Positions 21,091 to 33,300 of a DNA stretch of 64,000 nt are shown piece by piece (the first letter of the stretch is position 1; each line of letters begins with the position of its first letter). Below the pieces are notes generated by a model. The model was given only the letters and a program-made list of their open reading frames with translations. It had not been told where the DNA came from and ran no database searches. The position numbers and the translations under genes were made by a program. The DNA is from Gnetum montanum (taxonomy: Eukaryota > Streptophyta > Gnetopsida > Gnetales > Gnetaceae). The DNA lies in contig MNCI01025366.1 in the NCBI GenBank assembly GCA_015680685.1, forward strand, positions 245,455-309,454. Direction: 5' to 3'.

Positions 21091-22563
21091 ATCAATGCCA
21101 TTAGCATTTATGATGATGCAGGATCATCACATATGATTCATGCACCCTCTAGTATCATTGGACCTTAGCATCAACTAGAATGTAGACCTCTTTCATCATC
21201 TGAGCATCACCTTAGGCACCCACAACATCCTTTAAGGTTAGGACCCTGCAGCACGTTGTAGTGACAACAACCCAAGCACCCTTTTTCATTAGGGTGCCAT
21301 GACATGTGGACCTTGCATCACACCTTTCCCATTCAAAACCACATCTCACACACAGTAGTAAGAAACCTAAGCTACATCCTAAGAGACTCAATGAGTGTCT
21401 AGCTGATAGGATGATTAGGAAATGTATGGAGCTAGGTCCTCTTAAGCCCATCCCCTTGTCTACCATCCCCATGGCTTCATCATCTTAAGACACCAATTCA
21501 AGTGTAAGAAACTAATGAATGAGCACTGAGGTTCGGAAGCTTGCTGCACAAGTGAAGGTTAAATCTCCTCCCTAGGAGATCCATCTCTTGGGCCACATGG
21601 AAGAAGTAAGGGCTACCAAAATAATAGATAGCAGAAAAGACTTCTTAGATGCACTAGCATAGGTTAAATAGGCTCTCAAAAAAAATAACACAACTCTGAG
21701 CCTATATGACCTAATAATGGCCTTCTCTGCTTACCATGAGGCATTAGTCCATGTGTTGATCTCTATTCCTATTAAGGAAGATATTCTAGTAGATGAAAAA
21801 GCCATCCACACTGTAATTTTTTCCCCCATAACCCAGGAGTCAAGGTCAACACCCCTGACATTTCATGATGAGGCAGTTAAGGTTGACCCTGAAAAGGGTT
21901 AGGTTACTAGTGCACCAATGTTTATAACAGTTTGCGTAGGATAGTATAGAATTCACAGGGTGCATGTTGATAATGGGGGTGATGACCAACATCATCCCAT
22001 TCTCGATCATTAACAAACTTGGTATGGTTGACTAGATTAAGCCAACTAAAAAGATGTCCTTAAAATCCTTCAATGAGAAATGTGTTGTTGTGAAGGGAAT
22101 AGTCACAATAGCTTTCATGTCAAGGGAGCAATTCCCCACTACTAGTGAGTTCATTATTGTTGAAGACATGCCCAGGTTCAACCTGATCCTAGGAAGGTCC
22201 TAGCTAACCTAGTTGTAGGTCATCTCTTTACCTATCCATTAAGAGATCCACTTGCCCTATGAGGGTGGAGAGGTGGTAGTATATGGTGACAATGTATCTC
22301 CTCTAACCATCAACAACATTGATGCAGAGCAAGGGTCAGAAGTAGAGTTCTCTAAAGACATGCCACTTGTTTAGGATGAAGGCCAACTCTATTTGGCTAA
22401 TCCATCTAGGCAACCAAATAAAACAAGTTACCTCCCTAAGGGAGCTCTCTAGGCAGAATTTCCCTTTTGCACAATTGATGAAGGTTTAGGTGAGTATTTC
22501 CTTGTGCCTCCTAGGGCTTACACACCTCCTAACCCACATCAAGTTAGGAAACACTTACATGAC
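21091..22563 (+). pseudogene. pro: gag-protease linker and aspartic protease, Tat-2
   Basis: ALVHVLISIPIKEDILVDEK at 21742-21805 is followed by ESRSTPLTFHDEAVKVD. The protease active-site region near 21958-22000 is frameshifted (HVDNGG.. then TNIIPF). FNLILGRS near 22175 is followed by a stop where W should be. EIHLPYEGGEVVVYGDN follows. Homology with element 1 ends at TTACATGAC (22563), where the element joins sequence equivalent to 9971. Confidence 0.65.
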
Positions 22564-24055
22564 TTACCTATGATTTCTGAACATAAATCGTGAAATTTTA
22601 ACCAGATTTTTCTGTCGCTCTTCTTGACATCACGTACAGGCTCCTTTGTGGGATGTAAATTCTTAATTTTTGTCTTAGATGATTCCACTACCTCAACAAT
22701 GAGTCATGGCCCTCTAGCCGTATTTTCAGTGTTAGCCAGTGGGGCCTCACTTGCACTATCACATGAGTGGTGAGATCGTCCCAATTGTCCTCTAGTTGTT
22801 ACAAAAAATGACTCATCAATTAACTCTAAGGGATCCTATGACCACATGGTAGTAAATAAGTGCCAGATCCATGGCTTGAAGAGTTTCTTGCAGTCCTACA
22901 CTACCCATCGTCCATTCTCATGAATGACCAAGAACTCCACGAACCTTTGCAGGCATCCTACGAAGAATGCGAAGTGCATGTGGAACCTTGCCTAGAGGTT
23001 GTGGCGCAATCTAATAATTTCGGTGTGTAGGATGCTAGTAAGGTAAAAAGCCTAGTCATATCATGTGCCCTCCTCTATCACATCTCTTATCATCCAAGCC
23101 TACTCCATCCTAATAATTCTCCCTTAGGAGAGCAGCTTTGGGAATGCATGAGCATGAAAGATTGGATAGAGGTGATGGACCATAGGTAGTCTCACTTTGT
23201 TAATGAGTATTCCTTTACATGACTTAGAAGTACCCAACCACTCCTCAATGTCCCCTCTATGGTCTATGTCTTTGTTAGTTTTTTCAGTAATTGATGGGCC
23301 CTTAGAGGGGATGCCGAAGAGGTTTGCAAAGAATTCATTCGTGAGGTCAAAAATCACCTACATGCCATAGACCCACATAATAAAATGGCTGGCACTCTCA
23401 CTAAAGGAGCCAATGATAGTAATCATCTTGACCATTGGGATGTTTGAGCTAAGGGCCAGGAAAAGGTCCATTATCTTAGCTCATTGAAGCTTCCTCGTTA
23501 ACTCCACTGGGGCCTCATGGCACAACCAATGTTGTGAACCCTCAACATCACCATATTTCATGATGAGGGTAGCCTCAGTGAGGCTTGTTACAACCACTGT
23601 GACCTCTCCTAAAGTGATTGCAACTGCAATAGGTGAAAGCAAAGTTAACAACGTGTGAAAAGAAAAGCAGCAAACACATAAGAAAAATGATACACTACTC
23701 ACGCGTCATGAACGGTGTGTGAGATGGCAGTGGTGGGATTGAAACCTTCTCTATGATTGGTACGCTAGTCACCCCCTCTACATCCAACCAGTCATAGGTT
23801 TGACACCTCTCATAGGCCTTAGGGAACCGATGAGGGTATTTCACTAGGTCAAACCCAGTTTGTCTAATCATCACTGCATGGACATTCTCAAAGGATGAAA
23901 ATTCCTGCAGGGTAGTATGGGTCAAGTTCAAGGCCCCCTCCTCATCATGAAGGCCAAGTGTGTCAACAGTAAATTTGGCAACATACATAAGCAATTAGAA
24001 TCCTCATATGAACCATAATCAAATGGATAGTGCAAAAAATCATAAGAGGACTCAC

Positions 24056-24504
24056 CCTCTGGCATAATATACTATCCTAGGTGGGTTTTAAGAAAGAGTA
24101 TATATTCATCGAGTAACAAACAAGGTGTTGTTCTTATTATAGCATTGGAATTCTAGCATATGCCAAATCTTGGATAAAGGCCTAAGGCCCTTGGGGCCCT
24201 AGTGTGAACTCCTTACTTCATCATTAACAACGGTCTCATTGAATATAATTCTTAGGGTGCTCTGGTTTGCCCTAGGTAACAATGTTGCTATAATAACACC
24301 AGCCGCTTCCGCTACCAAGTGTGACCACATCATCACACTAAAGTCTTGGAGCAAGAATTCTAGGAAATCTTGTGCTCTTGACCTAAACCACACTACTTGG
24401 TGACCCACACACATGTCTTGTGTAGGTAAATTTGGCATGGGTTCTCTCATACAACATAAGATACCCACCAGCTCGACCACAATGAGGATGGGCTTCAACA
24501 GTAC
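24056..24504 (-). pseudogene. FCP1-homology (HAD-like) exon, element 2
   Basis: 449 bp, same length and borders as 10971-11419. It reads KPILIVVELVGILCCMREP (motif I position; both Asp lost), VVWFRSRAQDFLEFLLQDFS and MMWS (motif II), then LSKIWHMLEFQCYNKNNTLF and FLKP..DSIL (end of domain). The spacing of these blocks fits plant FCP1/NIF-like HAD proteins. The acceptor is TTGTTGCTGTTGTGGCTACAAG and the donor is GG|GTGAGT. A stop follows the SSH block near 24199. Confidence 0.55.
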
Positions 24505-24751
24505 CTTGTAGCCACAACAGCAACAAAAGAAGAGTTTTAGCACTAGATACACACAAAAAAATGCATCAAAATTATACTTAACACATTAGCAAAACCCTTA
24601 GCTTCCCTCATGAACCCTGCAGCAAAGGGACATCAACATGCCCATCTGATGTGCCTAGTCCTTAACGGGGCACAACACTAACGTTTTCATTTCACATTTG
24701 CACTTAGCATTTTTCCTAACTTTGAAAATATTAAAAAAAATTTTAACTGTT

Positions 24752-24950
24752 GGTTACACTCCCCATAGAGTGTAACCCTTGAAAAAACATCAAAAAATTC
24801 CTAACTATTGGTTATGCTCCTCATAGAGTGTAACCCTTGAAAATTTTAAAATTTTTTCTAACTATTGGCTACGCTCTCTGTAGAGCATAATCCTTAAAGA
24901 ACTACAAAAATTTCTAACTATTGGTTATGTTCCTTGCAAAGCATAGCCCT
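24752..24950. repeat. Hairpin repeat cluster in antisense intron 1, element 2
   Basis: Four units: 24752-24777 is a perfect inverted repeat (GGTTACACTC-CCCATA-GAGTGTAACC, 10-bp arms). The others are 24810-24835 (GGTTATGCTC/GAGTGTAACC), about 24867-24892 and 24923-24948. The region is equivalent to 11644-11930 in element 1. Confidence 0.8.
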
Positions 24951-25756
24951 TGAAAGTATCAAAATTTTTCTAACTTTTTTTCACACTCTTGGAAGCATAT
25001 CCTCCAAATGGGAAATTTTTCTAAATCATAAAAGTGTAACATTAAAGAGTAATAACCAAGTGTAGAAATCTAGGTGTGACATAGCCCTAATCCTTGTAGT
25101 CACCCTACCCACTCCATTATGCTTTGGTGCTTGGCACCACTTAATCCTAACTGTTACACTTTGTGTTCCTATCTTGTAATCATTCCAGCGCTATCTCATG
25201 CCATGTGTGGTAAACAAAAGAGACCCTCATCCTACACCACACAAGGTACATAGAAAACCCTTGTCCCACATCACACGTGGTACATAGGAAAACCACATGT
25301 AGAAAACCAAAAATAGTAAGAAACTCACTAAAATCGTAGCTCATGTGCACTCCTTCTTCTTAGTCGTAGCCCTATGAAAATCATGGTGGTGGTGATGGTC
25401 CCTGCCCAAGGTAGGTCACCCCTAAAACCAAAAACCCCATGCAAATAGTGTAAAAAACCAAAAGAAAAAGAAATAAAATCATAAGGATAGGGTGTAGCAC
25501 TGTACCTAGTTGATGGCATCTCCCTTCACTCCTCTATGCATTCCCTAGGAAGGCACCTTAATGTGTGTTCTCCCTCATCCATGTTGGTGAGGCCAGGGTG
25601 TTGGTGTTCACTATGGCATGTCATGGTTAGTGGTTATGCTCTTGTTCTCCTCATCTTCATTGCTACACTATGACTCTCTCTGCTTTGGCCATGCTACGCT
25701 CGATGATTGCTCATTTTAACTTTTGAAAATGATAAGTTGACCATGGTGAAAACTCC

Positions 25757-25765
25757 TATTTATAC
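25757..25765 (-). promoter_or_regulatory. TATA box of the antisense gene, element 2
   Basis: AAGTATAAATAGGAG on the - strand, about 180 bp before the ATG at 25582 and at the same place as 12739-12748 in element 1. The TATA core is identical in both copies although the surroundings have diverged. Confidence 0.5.
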
Positions 25766-26199
25766 TTTTCCAAGGTGATGGACACACCACCCACTCAGGT
25801 ACTATCCCATGTTCCACGTGTAACATAGGATGAGTGTAGCACCCAAAGTTAGAAAATTTTTCTAACTTTTTTAGCATTCTCAGACTTAGAAATTTTTTTG
25901 CATTTTTTCTGATTTCCTAGTAAATGCCCAGCCTAATCCCACACTCAAAACCTTCCTAGCCTTACCTAAACCGATGCATCTAGTGCAATCCATGGTCCAC
26001 TACGACCATAAACTGGCAATCCTATGGCCAACTAAGGCCCCAAAATTGGTTTCTATGCTTGCTTACCTAATCCCACAGTTGCACAAATAGGAAAATTTTT
26101 TATAGCATGGTCTTCCTTATCTTATGCATTTTACTATATTAAGATAGATGTTGCTTGACATTTTTTTGGTTGTTTTATAGGATTCTTGATAAGATTGCA

Positions 26200-27470
26200 A
26201 CATGAGTGAATACAAGTATCTTCATTTACCCTTGGTTTTGATTGGACCTTATGGCGATTCCATGCGATGCATAAACACTGAATTCCTAGACTTTGAGCCC
26301 ATGGCTTATGACACACACGTAGCATCCCTTGAGGCATCCCTAGATTGGCTCTAGGCAGAGCTCTAGACCTAGAGGTAGGTGACGTAATTGAGGATCCTCT
26401 CATTGAAGTCCCTATAGTAACGCATAGAGGCGAGGCAAAGACACTGAAACTTAGTTCCTTGTTAGAGCCTCAACTCAACCAAAGCATCACTAAAGTCCTT
26501 AACAATAATGTCAAGGTGTTTGCATGGTCCTATGAGGACATGTTAGGCCTAGACCCTTGCATAATACAACATAGCCTTATCCTTGATCCTCGTGTAAAGA
26601 CAGTCAAATAGAAAGCTTGCAATGTTAAACCCAAGGTGGCGTTAGCAGTTCATGATGAAATCACTAAGCTTTACAAGGCTGGTTTCATCCAAGAAGTTGA
26701 TTACACAGACGAGGTTTCCAACATTGTAGTTGTCCCTAAGAAAAATAAAAGTATACGCATTTGCATAGACTTTTGAGACTTGAATAAGGTGATCATCAAA
26801 TATGATTTTCTATTACCTAGTTTTGACTAACTCATCAATACTATGACTGGTCATGCATTGTTGTCCTTCATGGATAGGTTCTCGAGGTACAACCAAATTT
26901 GGATCAACCTAGAGCACTAGCTCAACACAACCTTCATGACCCCTTGAGGTACATTTTGCTACACAATGATGCCTTTTGGACTAAAGAATATGAGAGAAAC
27001 CTACCAACATGCAATGACATATATCTTTAGTAATTATCTACTAGACTTGCTCAATGACTATGTTGATGACATAGCAATTAAGTCTAAGGCAACTCACAAT
27101 CATGTAGACAACTTAGACCATGTCCTCAAACATTACCTTAGACATGACCTTATGCTAAACACCAAGAAGTGTGTCTTTGGCATCAAGACCGATCACATGC
27201 TAGGCTTTGTAGTATCAAAGGTAGGTATACGTGTAGACCCCAATAAGGTTAAGGCTATCGCTAACATAGCACCACCAGCAAACCTTAAGGAGCTACATGG
27301 GTTATAAGGCAAATTGCAATTCATTCATAGGTTTATTACCAAGTTGATTGATAAGTTGTAGCCAATGCAACCTTTGCTCAAAAAGGAACTCCACTTTGAG
27401 TGGATAGCTCAATGCTAAGAGGCATTCGACAACCTCAAAAAGGAGCTAGCTCAACTTCCAATAGTCTATC
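26200..27470 (+). pseudogene. pol: Reverse transcriptase, Tat-2
   Basis: Has VFAWSYEDMLGLDPCI at 26518-26565 intact, VPKKN, SFMDRFSRYNQI with the first catalytic Asp, MMPFGLKNMRETYQHAM, and an intact YVDDIAIKSK active site (27059-27088). LGFVVSKVGIRVDPNKVKAI and LKELHGL follow. Stops occur near 26610, 26776, 26828, 26927, 26946 and 27304. Better preserved at the active site than element 1. Confidence 0.88.
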
Positions 27471-28530
27471 CTCCACAAGGAGATAAGCCATTTTACATTT
27501 ACCTTGTAACCTTAGATGCATCCATCGCTTCTTAGCTTTGATAAAAGTGAGGTGATGGCCCAGAGGTCCATGTTTACTACCTAAGCCATGTGTTACTGGT
27601 CCATGAGGCAAAATACAATGATGTAGAGAAGAACTACCTCATCCTAGTCTTTGCACTTAAGAAGTGGAGACATTATCTTTTCTGCAGTTAAGTTAACATC
27701 ATCTACAAAAGCAATGTACTTCGAGAAATTACCACAAACATCTATGAAAGTAGTTGAATTGCATAGTGGAAAGCAATAAGCATGGAATTTGCCTTGCACT
27801 AGATAGTGCAAGAATCCACAAAAGGTCAAGGAATAGCCACATAACTCATGGCTTCACCAATAGATAATCAAGCAACAATAGATCTATAATTTCCAAATGA
27901 GTATGTTAATAGCATAAGCCAAGTGCCAATAAACTTTGAAGTAGTTTTACACTTTGAGGGTGCTTCAACCTCACAAGGAGGTAGTGCCACTGCTATCATC
28001 ATGTTTCCCTCCAAGGAGATCTAACCCTTCATGTATCACTTTGCATTTCCTTGTAGCAACAATGTAGTAGAGTATGAAGGTCTCCTTAGAGGTGCCTTAG
28101 CAGCCCATGATCTAGGAATCCAAAACATAGCAATTCGAGGTGATTCACAGTTAGTTGTCAACCAAATTATAGAGGTTTACACTTGTAAGGCACAACATTT
28201 ACAACCTTATTATGACTTGGCAAAACACCTGCTCAAGCAGTTTGCAACTGCAGATATCCAACATATTCCCTGTAATGAGAATGCCATTGCTAACACATTA
28301 GCCACCTTAGCCTTAAGCATAGCACCCAACATGTTTTCTACCTTACCCACTTTAATAATAGATTGTACTGAACCTATTACTCAAACAAGAAGCATTACAT
28401 CAATAGCCATGACAAGCAAAAATCATGCCCAAGAGTGGTATGATAATATTAAGATATACCTCCAACAAGGTGAGCCTCCACAACACCTAACCATTGCCCA
28501 AAAATATGTAGTACAAAAATGGTCATGATG
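27471..28530 (+). pseudogene. pol: RNase H and second (archaeal-type) RNase H, Tat-2
   Basis: The first RNase H has AKYNDVEKNYLILVFALKKW near 27610-27670. The second starts at LHFEGASTSQGGSATAIIM (27950), where the first catalytic Asp is Glu. It continues in an open frame from 28031 with NNVVEYEGLLRGALAAHDLG, RGDSQLVVNQI, AKHLLKQF and IQHIPCNENAIANTLA, the typical Tat second RNase H with its Glu and Asp present. The linker ends in AQEWYDNIKIYLQQGEPP before integrase. Confidence 0.85.
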
Positions 28531-29662
28531 GTACGTCCTAGTAGGTGATAGCACCTTAAGTTGCAGATCTTATGACGGAATACTACTAACCTGCGTTAGC
28601 TGTAGCAAAGCACAAATGATTGTTAATCAAGTCCACGAGGGATTTTGTGGAGGCCACATAGCACCCAAGGAAAGGGTAGAAAAAATAAAATGCTTAGGCT
28701 ACTATTGGCCTTACATGGAGTGCAATTGCATTTCCAAGGTTAGGGCATGTGACATGTGTTAGTGGCATGAAAACTTAATGCATGTGCCACCCACTAAACT
28801 ACATACCATGTAGATCACTTGACCATTCCAACGTTGGGGGTTGGATATCATAGGGTCCATCATAGGACATAGCTTCATCATAACCACAACTGAATACTTT
28901 ACCAAGTGGGTTGAAGCCATTCCCCTTAGAAAGAAAACTTCACAACAAGTTTGGAAATGTATTCTAGACAACATAGGAACCCGATTTGGTCTACCCATGA
29001 CTATAGTCATGGACAGCGGGCCACAATTTAGCAGTGTAGAAATAAAAGCCTTTTGTGAACACCTTGGCATCAAACATTCCTTTTCATCACCATACTACCC
29101 ACAAGTGAATGGCCAAGTGGAGGCTGTAAACAAATTCATTGTCAACCTTCTGAAGAAGATGCTTAGCAACAGAAAACAATGATGGCATGAACAACTAGTC
29201 TATGCACTATGGGCCTACCACACAACATGTAGAATAGCAACTAATAAGATGTCATATAGCCTTGTGTATGGATCTAAAGCAATGTTGCCTCTTGAATTGT
29301 AGCTCCCATTTCTTTGTATGATCCTCTCAAGCTTCATTGATGAGGTTTGGAACGACGAGTTGAAAATCATTAACCTTGACTCTATAGAGAAGGAGTGCAT
29401 TAAAACACTTGATTGAATCAAGTGGTAGTAAGAAATGCAATAACAAAAACATCTTCATAATCAACATGAACACCTAATAAAGAAAGGGGACCTAGTACTC
29501 AAAGTTTTTTATGAACCCATAGATAAATTCTTAGCCAATTGGGAAGGACCTTTCTTGGTCACGAAGGCCTATGACAATGGAGCATTCAAGCTTCCTGATC
29601 TAGATGATAATGAGTTTTCCAATCCAATCAACCACTCGTACATGAAGTTGTACTACTTCTAG
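28531..29662 (+). pseudogene. pol: Integrase, Tat-2
   Basis: HHCC finger at 28636-28765 (VHEGFCGGHIAP ... CNCISKVRACDMC). Core open from 28841 to 29182: TTEYFTKWVEAIPL (first catalytic Asp replaced by Glu), GLPMTIVMDSGPQFS (second Asp present), and YYPQVNGQVEAVNKF (Glu present). Then a stop at 29180. The C-terminal NWEGPFLVTKAYDNGAFKLP block ends near 29600 and the frame closes at TAG 29660. Confidence 0.88.
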
Positions 29663-29692
29663 TACATAATGCCACATCAATGACAAAGCAAG

Positions 29693-30010
29693 GTAAGCAA
29701 ACATCCGCTACAATGTTAAACTGGCACAAAACATTTACTACGATGTTAAATTGGCATAGAACATCTGCTATGACATTAAACTAATATAGAATGTTCTTAG
29801 GCTATGACATTAAACTGGCATCCACAACATGATTTTCTATGACCTTAAACTGGCAATCCACCACCTACTACAATGTTAAACTAGCACATAGTAGTTTACT
29901 AGGACTATAAACTAGTGCATCATGGTTTACCAAGACCTTAAGCTAGGTTCATGGTCTACTAAGACCTTAATCTAGCATAGCATGTGGTCTACCAAGACCT
30001 AAAACTGGGT
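29693..30010. repeat. Minisatellite behind integrase, Tat-2
   Basis: About nine units of 30-37 bp with the core CTATGACATTAAACTGGCA, homologous to 16655-17010. Units later in the array switch to CTAAGACCTTAAACTAG. Unit number and order are similar in the two elements, so the array predates their separation. Confidence 0.8.
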
Positions 30011-31503
30011 TTGTAGTTCAACATCCACAGTTCAACACTCATAGTTCTATGGACAAGAGAGTGCAAATACTTCCAACCCTCCATTGCCTGACCACACCTC
30101 TTGGGTAGGGTGGGGTGGGACATTGTAGTTCTAGAATGAAGTTCAAGTTGCCAAGAAAAGTACCTCTAGAAAATTTATAGCATCACTACCCTTAGCATCT
30201 TGTTGATCCTCTAGAGATGCCTTTAGGCATCTTGCTAACCTTTCGGAGCTATCACCACCATTTCCAATCATCTTGGTTGGAGCTCTCACTGTCAACATCA
30301 CTCATTAGAGAACTAGCAGTATTATGGCCTAACCACAACATTGCCATCCTCCAACCCTCACCATTACCTAGGCTTGGAAGAGCATCTAGCAATGTGGCTT
30401 CCCACCGTGTTGTTGGGTTTTCTAGCTCCTATCCTTGGTAAAAATTCCCAAGCACCAACATTGCTGATGCCTTCAACTACTTGGCGCTCACTTTTGATGT
30501 GGTTGCTAGACCTTTTTCAGCTTGCTACCATGGGTGCCTGCACTAGCCTTCCTACTTTGGACACTACATGCACCTGCAACTAACATAGCACTTGTGGCCT
30601 TACAATGCCCTTGTAAACAAGAGTTCACTCTCATCTCACATGGTATGGTTTTTTTCCTTGTTTTCTCTATGTTGCATTTGCAGGATGAAGCCTTAGTGAT
30701 GGTTGTTCAAAAATGTGTTTCACTGTGGTGGTAACTCACCACACTACTTTGATGTGTTTGCTTTGACTTGCCAAGCTACTCAAGAGGGCACATCCCCTTT
30801 ACCCTACTATAGCCTATTCACATTTACCCCTTTACCTTACATTTTCCCACATTCCTTGCAAGCTTCTCTGATGCACATGGCACCCTTCTTTCAGTCAACC
30901 GTAGAACCCATAACAGACATAACAAAACTTGTCCCATGGGGAGCTTTTGTGGGTTGGTCAAAGCCTAAGTGGATGTAATGCAACTCATCCTAGGGAGGAA
31001 ACACCTATCCTACAGATATAATGTGGTTGTCCCTAAATAGATTCTTTTGAGTGGCACATAGTCAGCCCAATGACAAACATCTTCTAGTTCAAAAAAATGG
31101 TACAAAATAAGTTCCTAAGCAAAAATAACAAATTTTTTGTTTCACAGCCAGTCTAACCCTGGATTAATCATCTCATAGGAATTCTAATAAGAGGTCAAAA
31201 TCTCAAGGGCATGCCATCTCCATATGTTGACTCCCTCACAAACACTCCAAGGAAGGATCTTGATTTGACGATAAGCCATCATGGTGCCGCATCCTATAGC
31301 CACATGCATAATGAGCATCCTTTCCACTTGCTATCCCTTGGTCCATCTCCTTAACCTGCTCCCTACCATACTTTATTTCCTTAACACTCTTGAGCATAAT
31401 GAAGTGTTGTCTAATCGGGTACTAATGAGTAGTGTTGATGTTGTGTTTGCCATGGTGTTTTGTATTCTTTGTCAACATCTCTTAGGCCACTCCTCCAAAC
31501 GTT
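30011..31503 (+). other. Conserved 3' region of unknown function, Tat-2
   Basis: Counterpart of 17011-18582. It contains several short overlapping + strand frames, with no match to a family I know. It lacks the purine-rich insertion seen at 18085-18165. It ends in the polypurine tract ACAAAGAGGGGCCAA (31505-31519). Confidence 0.4.
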
Positions 31504-31519
31504 AACAAAGAGGGGCCAA

Positions 31520-33300
31520 TGAAACATCACCAATTTCAAGCTTTAGCACTTCAACTACAAACTTGTTTAAGTATCAAAACTTGGAATTTTTTTAAAGTGT
31601 TGGTGCTACACTTCCCAACGTAGCCAGTGTAGCATGCATCAAAGCCTATTTTGCAAAATTTTCTAAGTGTTAACAATAGTTACATGAAAATTTTTCTAAG
31701 TGTCCTGCTATGCTCTCACTCTACCTACTATGCTCTAAAGCATAGCCAGTGTAGCACACACTTCCATGGCCAGTTTGCCCAAGTGCCAAGCTAGAAGTTG
31801 TTAGGATTGTTTGGGATGGAGGAAATAGTTTGGAAAATTTTCTTTCTCCTGGGTTGCTACGCTATAGAGCGTAGCCAGTGTAGCATACTTTTCAATGACT
31901 AGTTTTGCCTAAGTGTTAAGCAAGAAGCTATCAAGCTAGCTCAGCATGGAATAGACATTTGGTAAATTTTCTAACTCTTGAGGCTACCTCTCCTGGTACA
32001 CCCCAAAGCGTAGCTAGTGTAGCATGAAGGAATACTGTAGATTCTGTCAAATTTTTTCTAAGTCTCCCTGCTATACTCTATTACACTTCAAAGCGTAGCT
32101 AGCATAACCAGTACTAGACATCAAATTTTGCAAAATTTGACTAAGTGTTGTATTACGCTCTAGAGCATAGCTAGTGTAACATTGAAGAAAAGTCTTCGAT
32201 AGCCTCCAAAACTTAGCATCAAGCTTCGTTTCAGCTTTGACATTTCTCCGACAAGCAAGATCAACAATTTGTATCTCTTTTGCATCCCCACTAGTCCCCC
32301 AAATTGTACATACACTTGACCCTACTCAAAAGAGGGGAAGATGTAGTCCCAGAGCGTAGCCTCCAAGTTGCACTGTTTTCTTGCATTATTTGTAGGTACA
32401 TTGCGATCATTCAAACTCTGGCACATGTAGTCTTGGTAGTGTAGTCACAGTTCAGCAATCTCTAAGGATCTTTTCTAGTACTCTAGAGCATAGAAATTGC
32501 TACTCCCATGGGAGCGTAGCAAGAATTTAGTATGGCCCCACCTACCCATGTGCCACATGGCACTCTATCCACATTTGGTGCTAACCTTAGCCCTATAAAT
32601 ACACTATGTTTAGCATTCTAGGGGTTGGCAAATCAAAAGAGCATTAGGCATTTTGACATTTTAAGCATCCTTGGCACTCTTACACTTAAGCACTTGAGCA
32701 CACCTAGCATGTTGGTGCATTCTAGGACCCCGTTAACCAACTGGCACACAACATCCAACACACAATTTACCACTATACCCACGGAACACAACCATAGCCA
32801 ACCTAGCAGGTTTAGTCCCCATAGCAACTGTCAGTTCCACAGTGCCTCAGAGACTGTGACTACATTACTATGCTATCATTGTGCCTACCTATACACCATG
32901 TACCACTCTCACCTCTTTTCCTGCAATAGCTACACTTCCCATCTAGGGTGATGCACTTTCATTCTTAAGTTCTATTGCATTTTTCAAGCACTCTTTTTCT
33001 TGCACTTAGCACAACACTTGTGTTTTCTTTACTGTTTCGCATGTATTTGCATGTTTACACTACTGTTCTTAGGCTAGGACACCCCACTACACTCTAACTT
33101 AGCCAACCCCGATGCCTGCACATAACACTGCATAAACCCCTCTTGCACATGTTCATTTTAATACCTTGTAAGTCCCTATCTGATTGACAAGACCAATTAG
33201 GGCACCCCATCTCTATTTTCTAGCATAGCCCTCACATGAACTCAGGGTTAGGTTTTACGTCCGCTGACCTCTCAATGTTCTAGCCATCGACATTTCTGAT
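31520..33300 (+). repeat. LTR 3 (3' LTR of element 2), truncated
   Basis: Starts TGAAACATCACCAATTTCAA after the polypurine tract and aligns with LTRs 1 and 2. It holds the best LTR hairpin: GCTACGCT-ATAG-AGCGTAGC at 31856-31875 (perfect 8-bp stem, 4-base loop), and GCTACTCCCATGGGAGCGTAGC near 32500. The TATA box is at 32594-32601. Homology is lost at about 33292-33305, where Athila sequence begins, so the real 3' end and target duplication are not available. Confidence 0.7.

Larger units (their letters stand above)
22565..25582 (-). pseudogene. Antisense intron-containing gene, element 2 (3' truncated)
   Basis: Exon 1 starts at ATG 25582 (MDEGEHTLRCLP...). Exon 2 is 24504-24056 (FCP1-like). 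Exon 3 is 23904-23703 (GFDLVKYPHRFPKAYERCQ...), flanked by introns 24055-23905 (GTGAGT...CCTGCAG, 151 bp) and 23702-23624 (GTGAGT...TTGCAG, 79 bp). Exon 4 runs from 23623 to about 22565 and includes NEFFANLFGIPSKGP and VEEWLGTSK-like segments, vaguely like plant transposon-associated or plant mobile domains. The last exons known from element 1 are deleted at 22563. The intron borders are textbook plant sites, but exons 1, 2 and 4 contain stops that mostly fit CAG/TGG to TAG/TGA decay. Confidence 0.6.
18598..33300 (+). mobile_element. Tat/Ogre-type element 2 (shares its 5' LTR with element 1), degenerate
   Basis: LTR 18598-about 20495, gag remnant, protease, a shortened protease-RT interval with the antisense gene, RT, two RNase H domains, integrase, minisatellite, tail, polypurine tract, and a final LTR from 31520 broken near 33300. 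About 14.7 kb. It lacks the sequence equivalent to 4105-9970 of element 1. Roughly 85% similar to element 1 by eye, with conserved order, so the two were separate family members or have been together for a long time. Confidence 0.8.

Noticed and set aside
30217-30978. Series of overlapping + strand ORFs in the element 2 tail as new genes
   Set aside because: The corresponding frames are not preserved in element 1. Treated as a region of unknown function.
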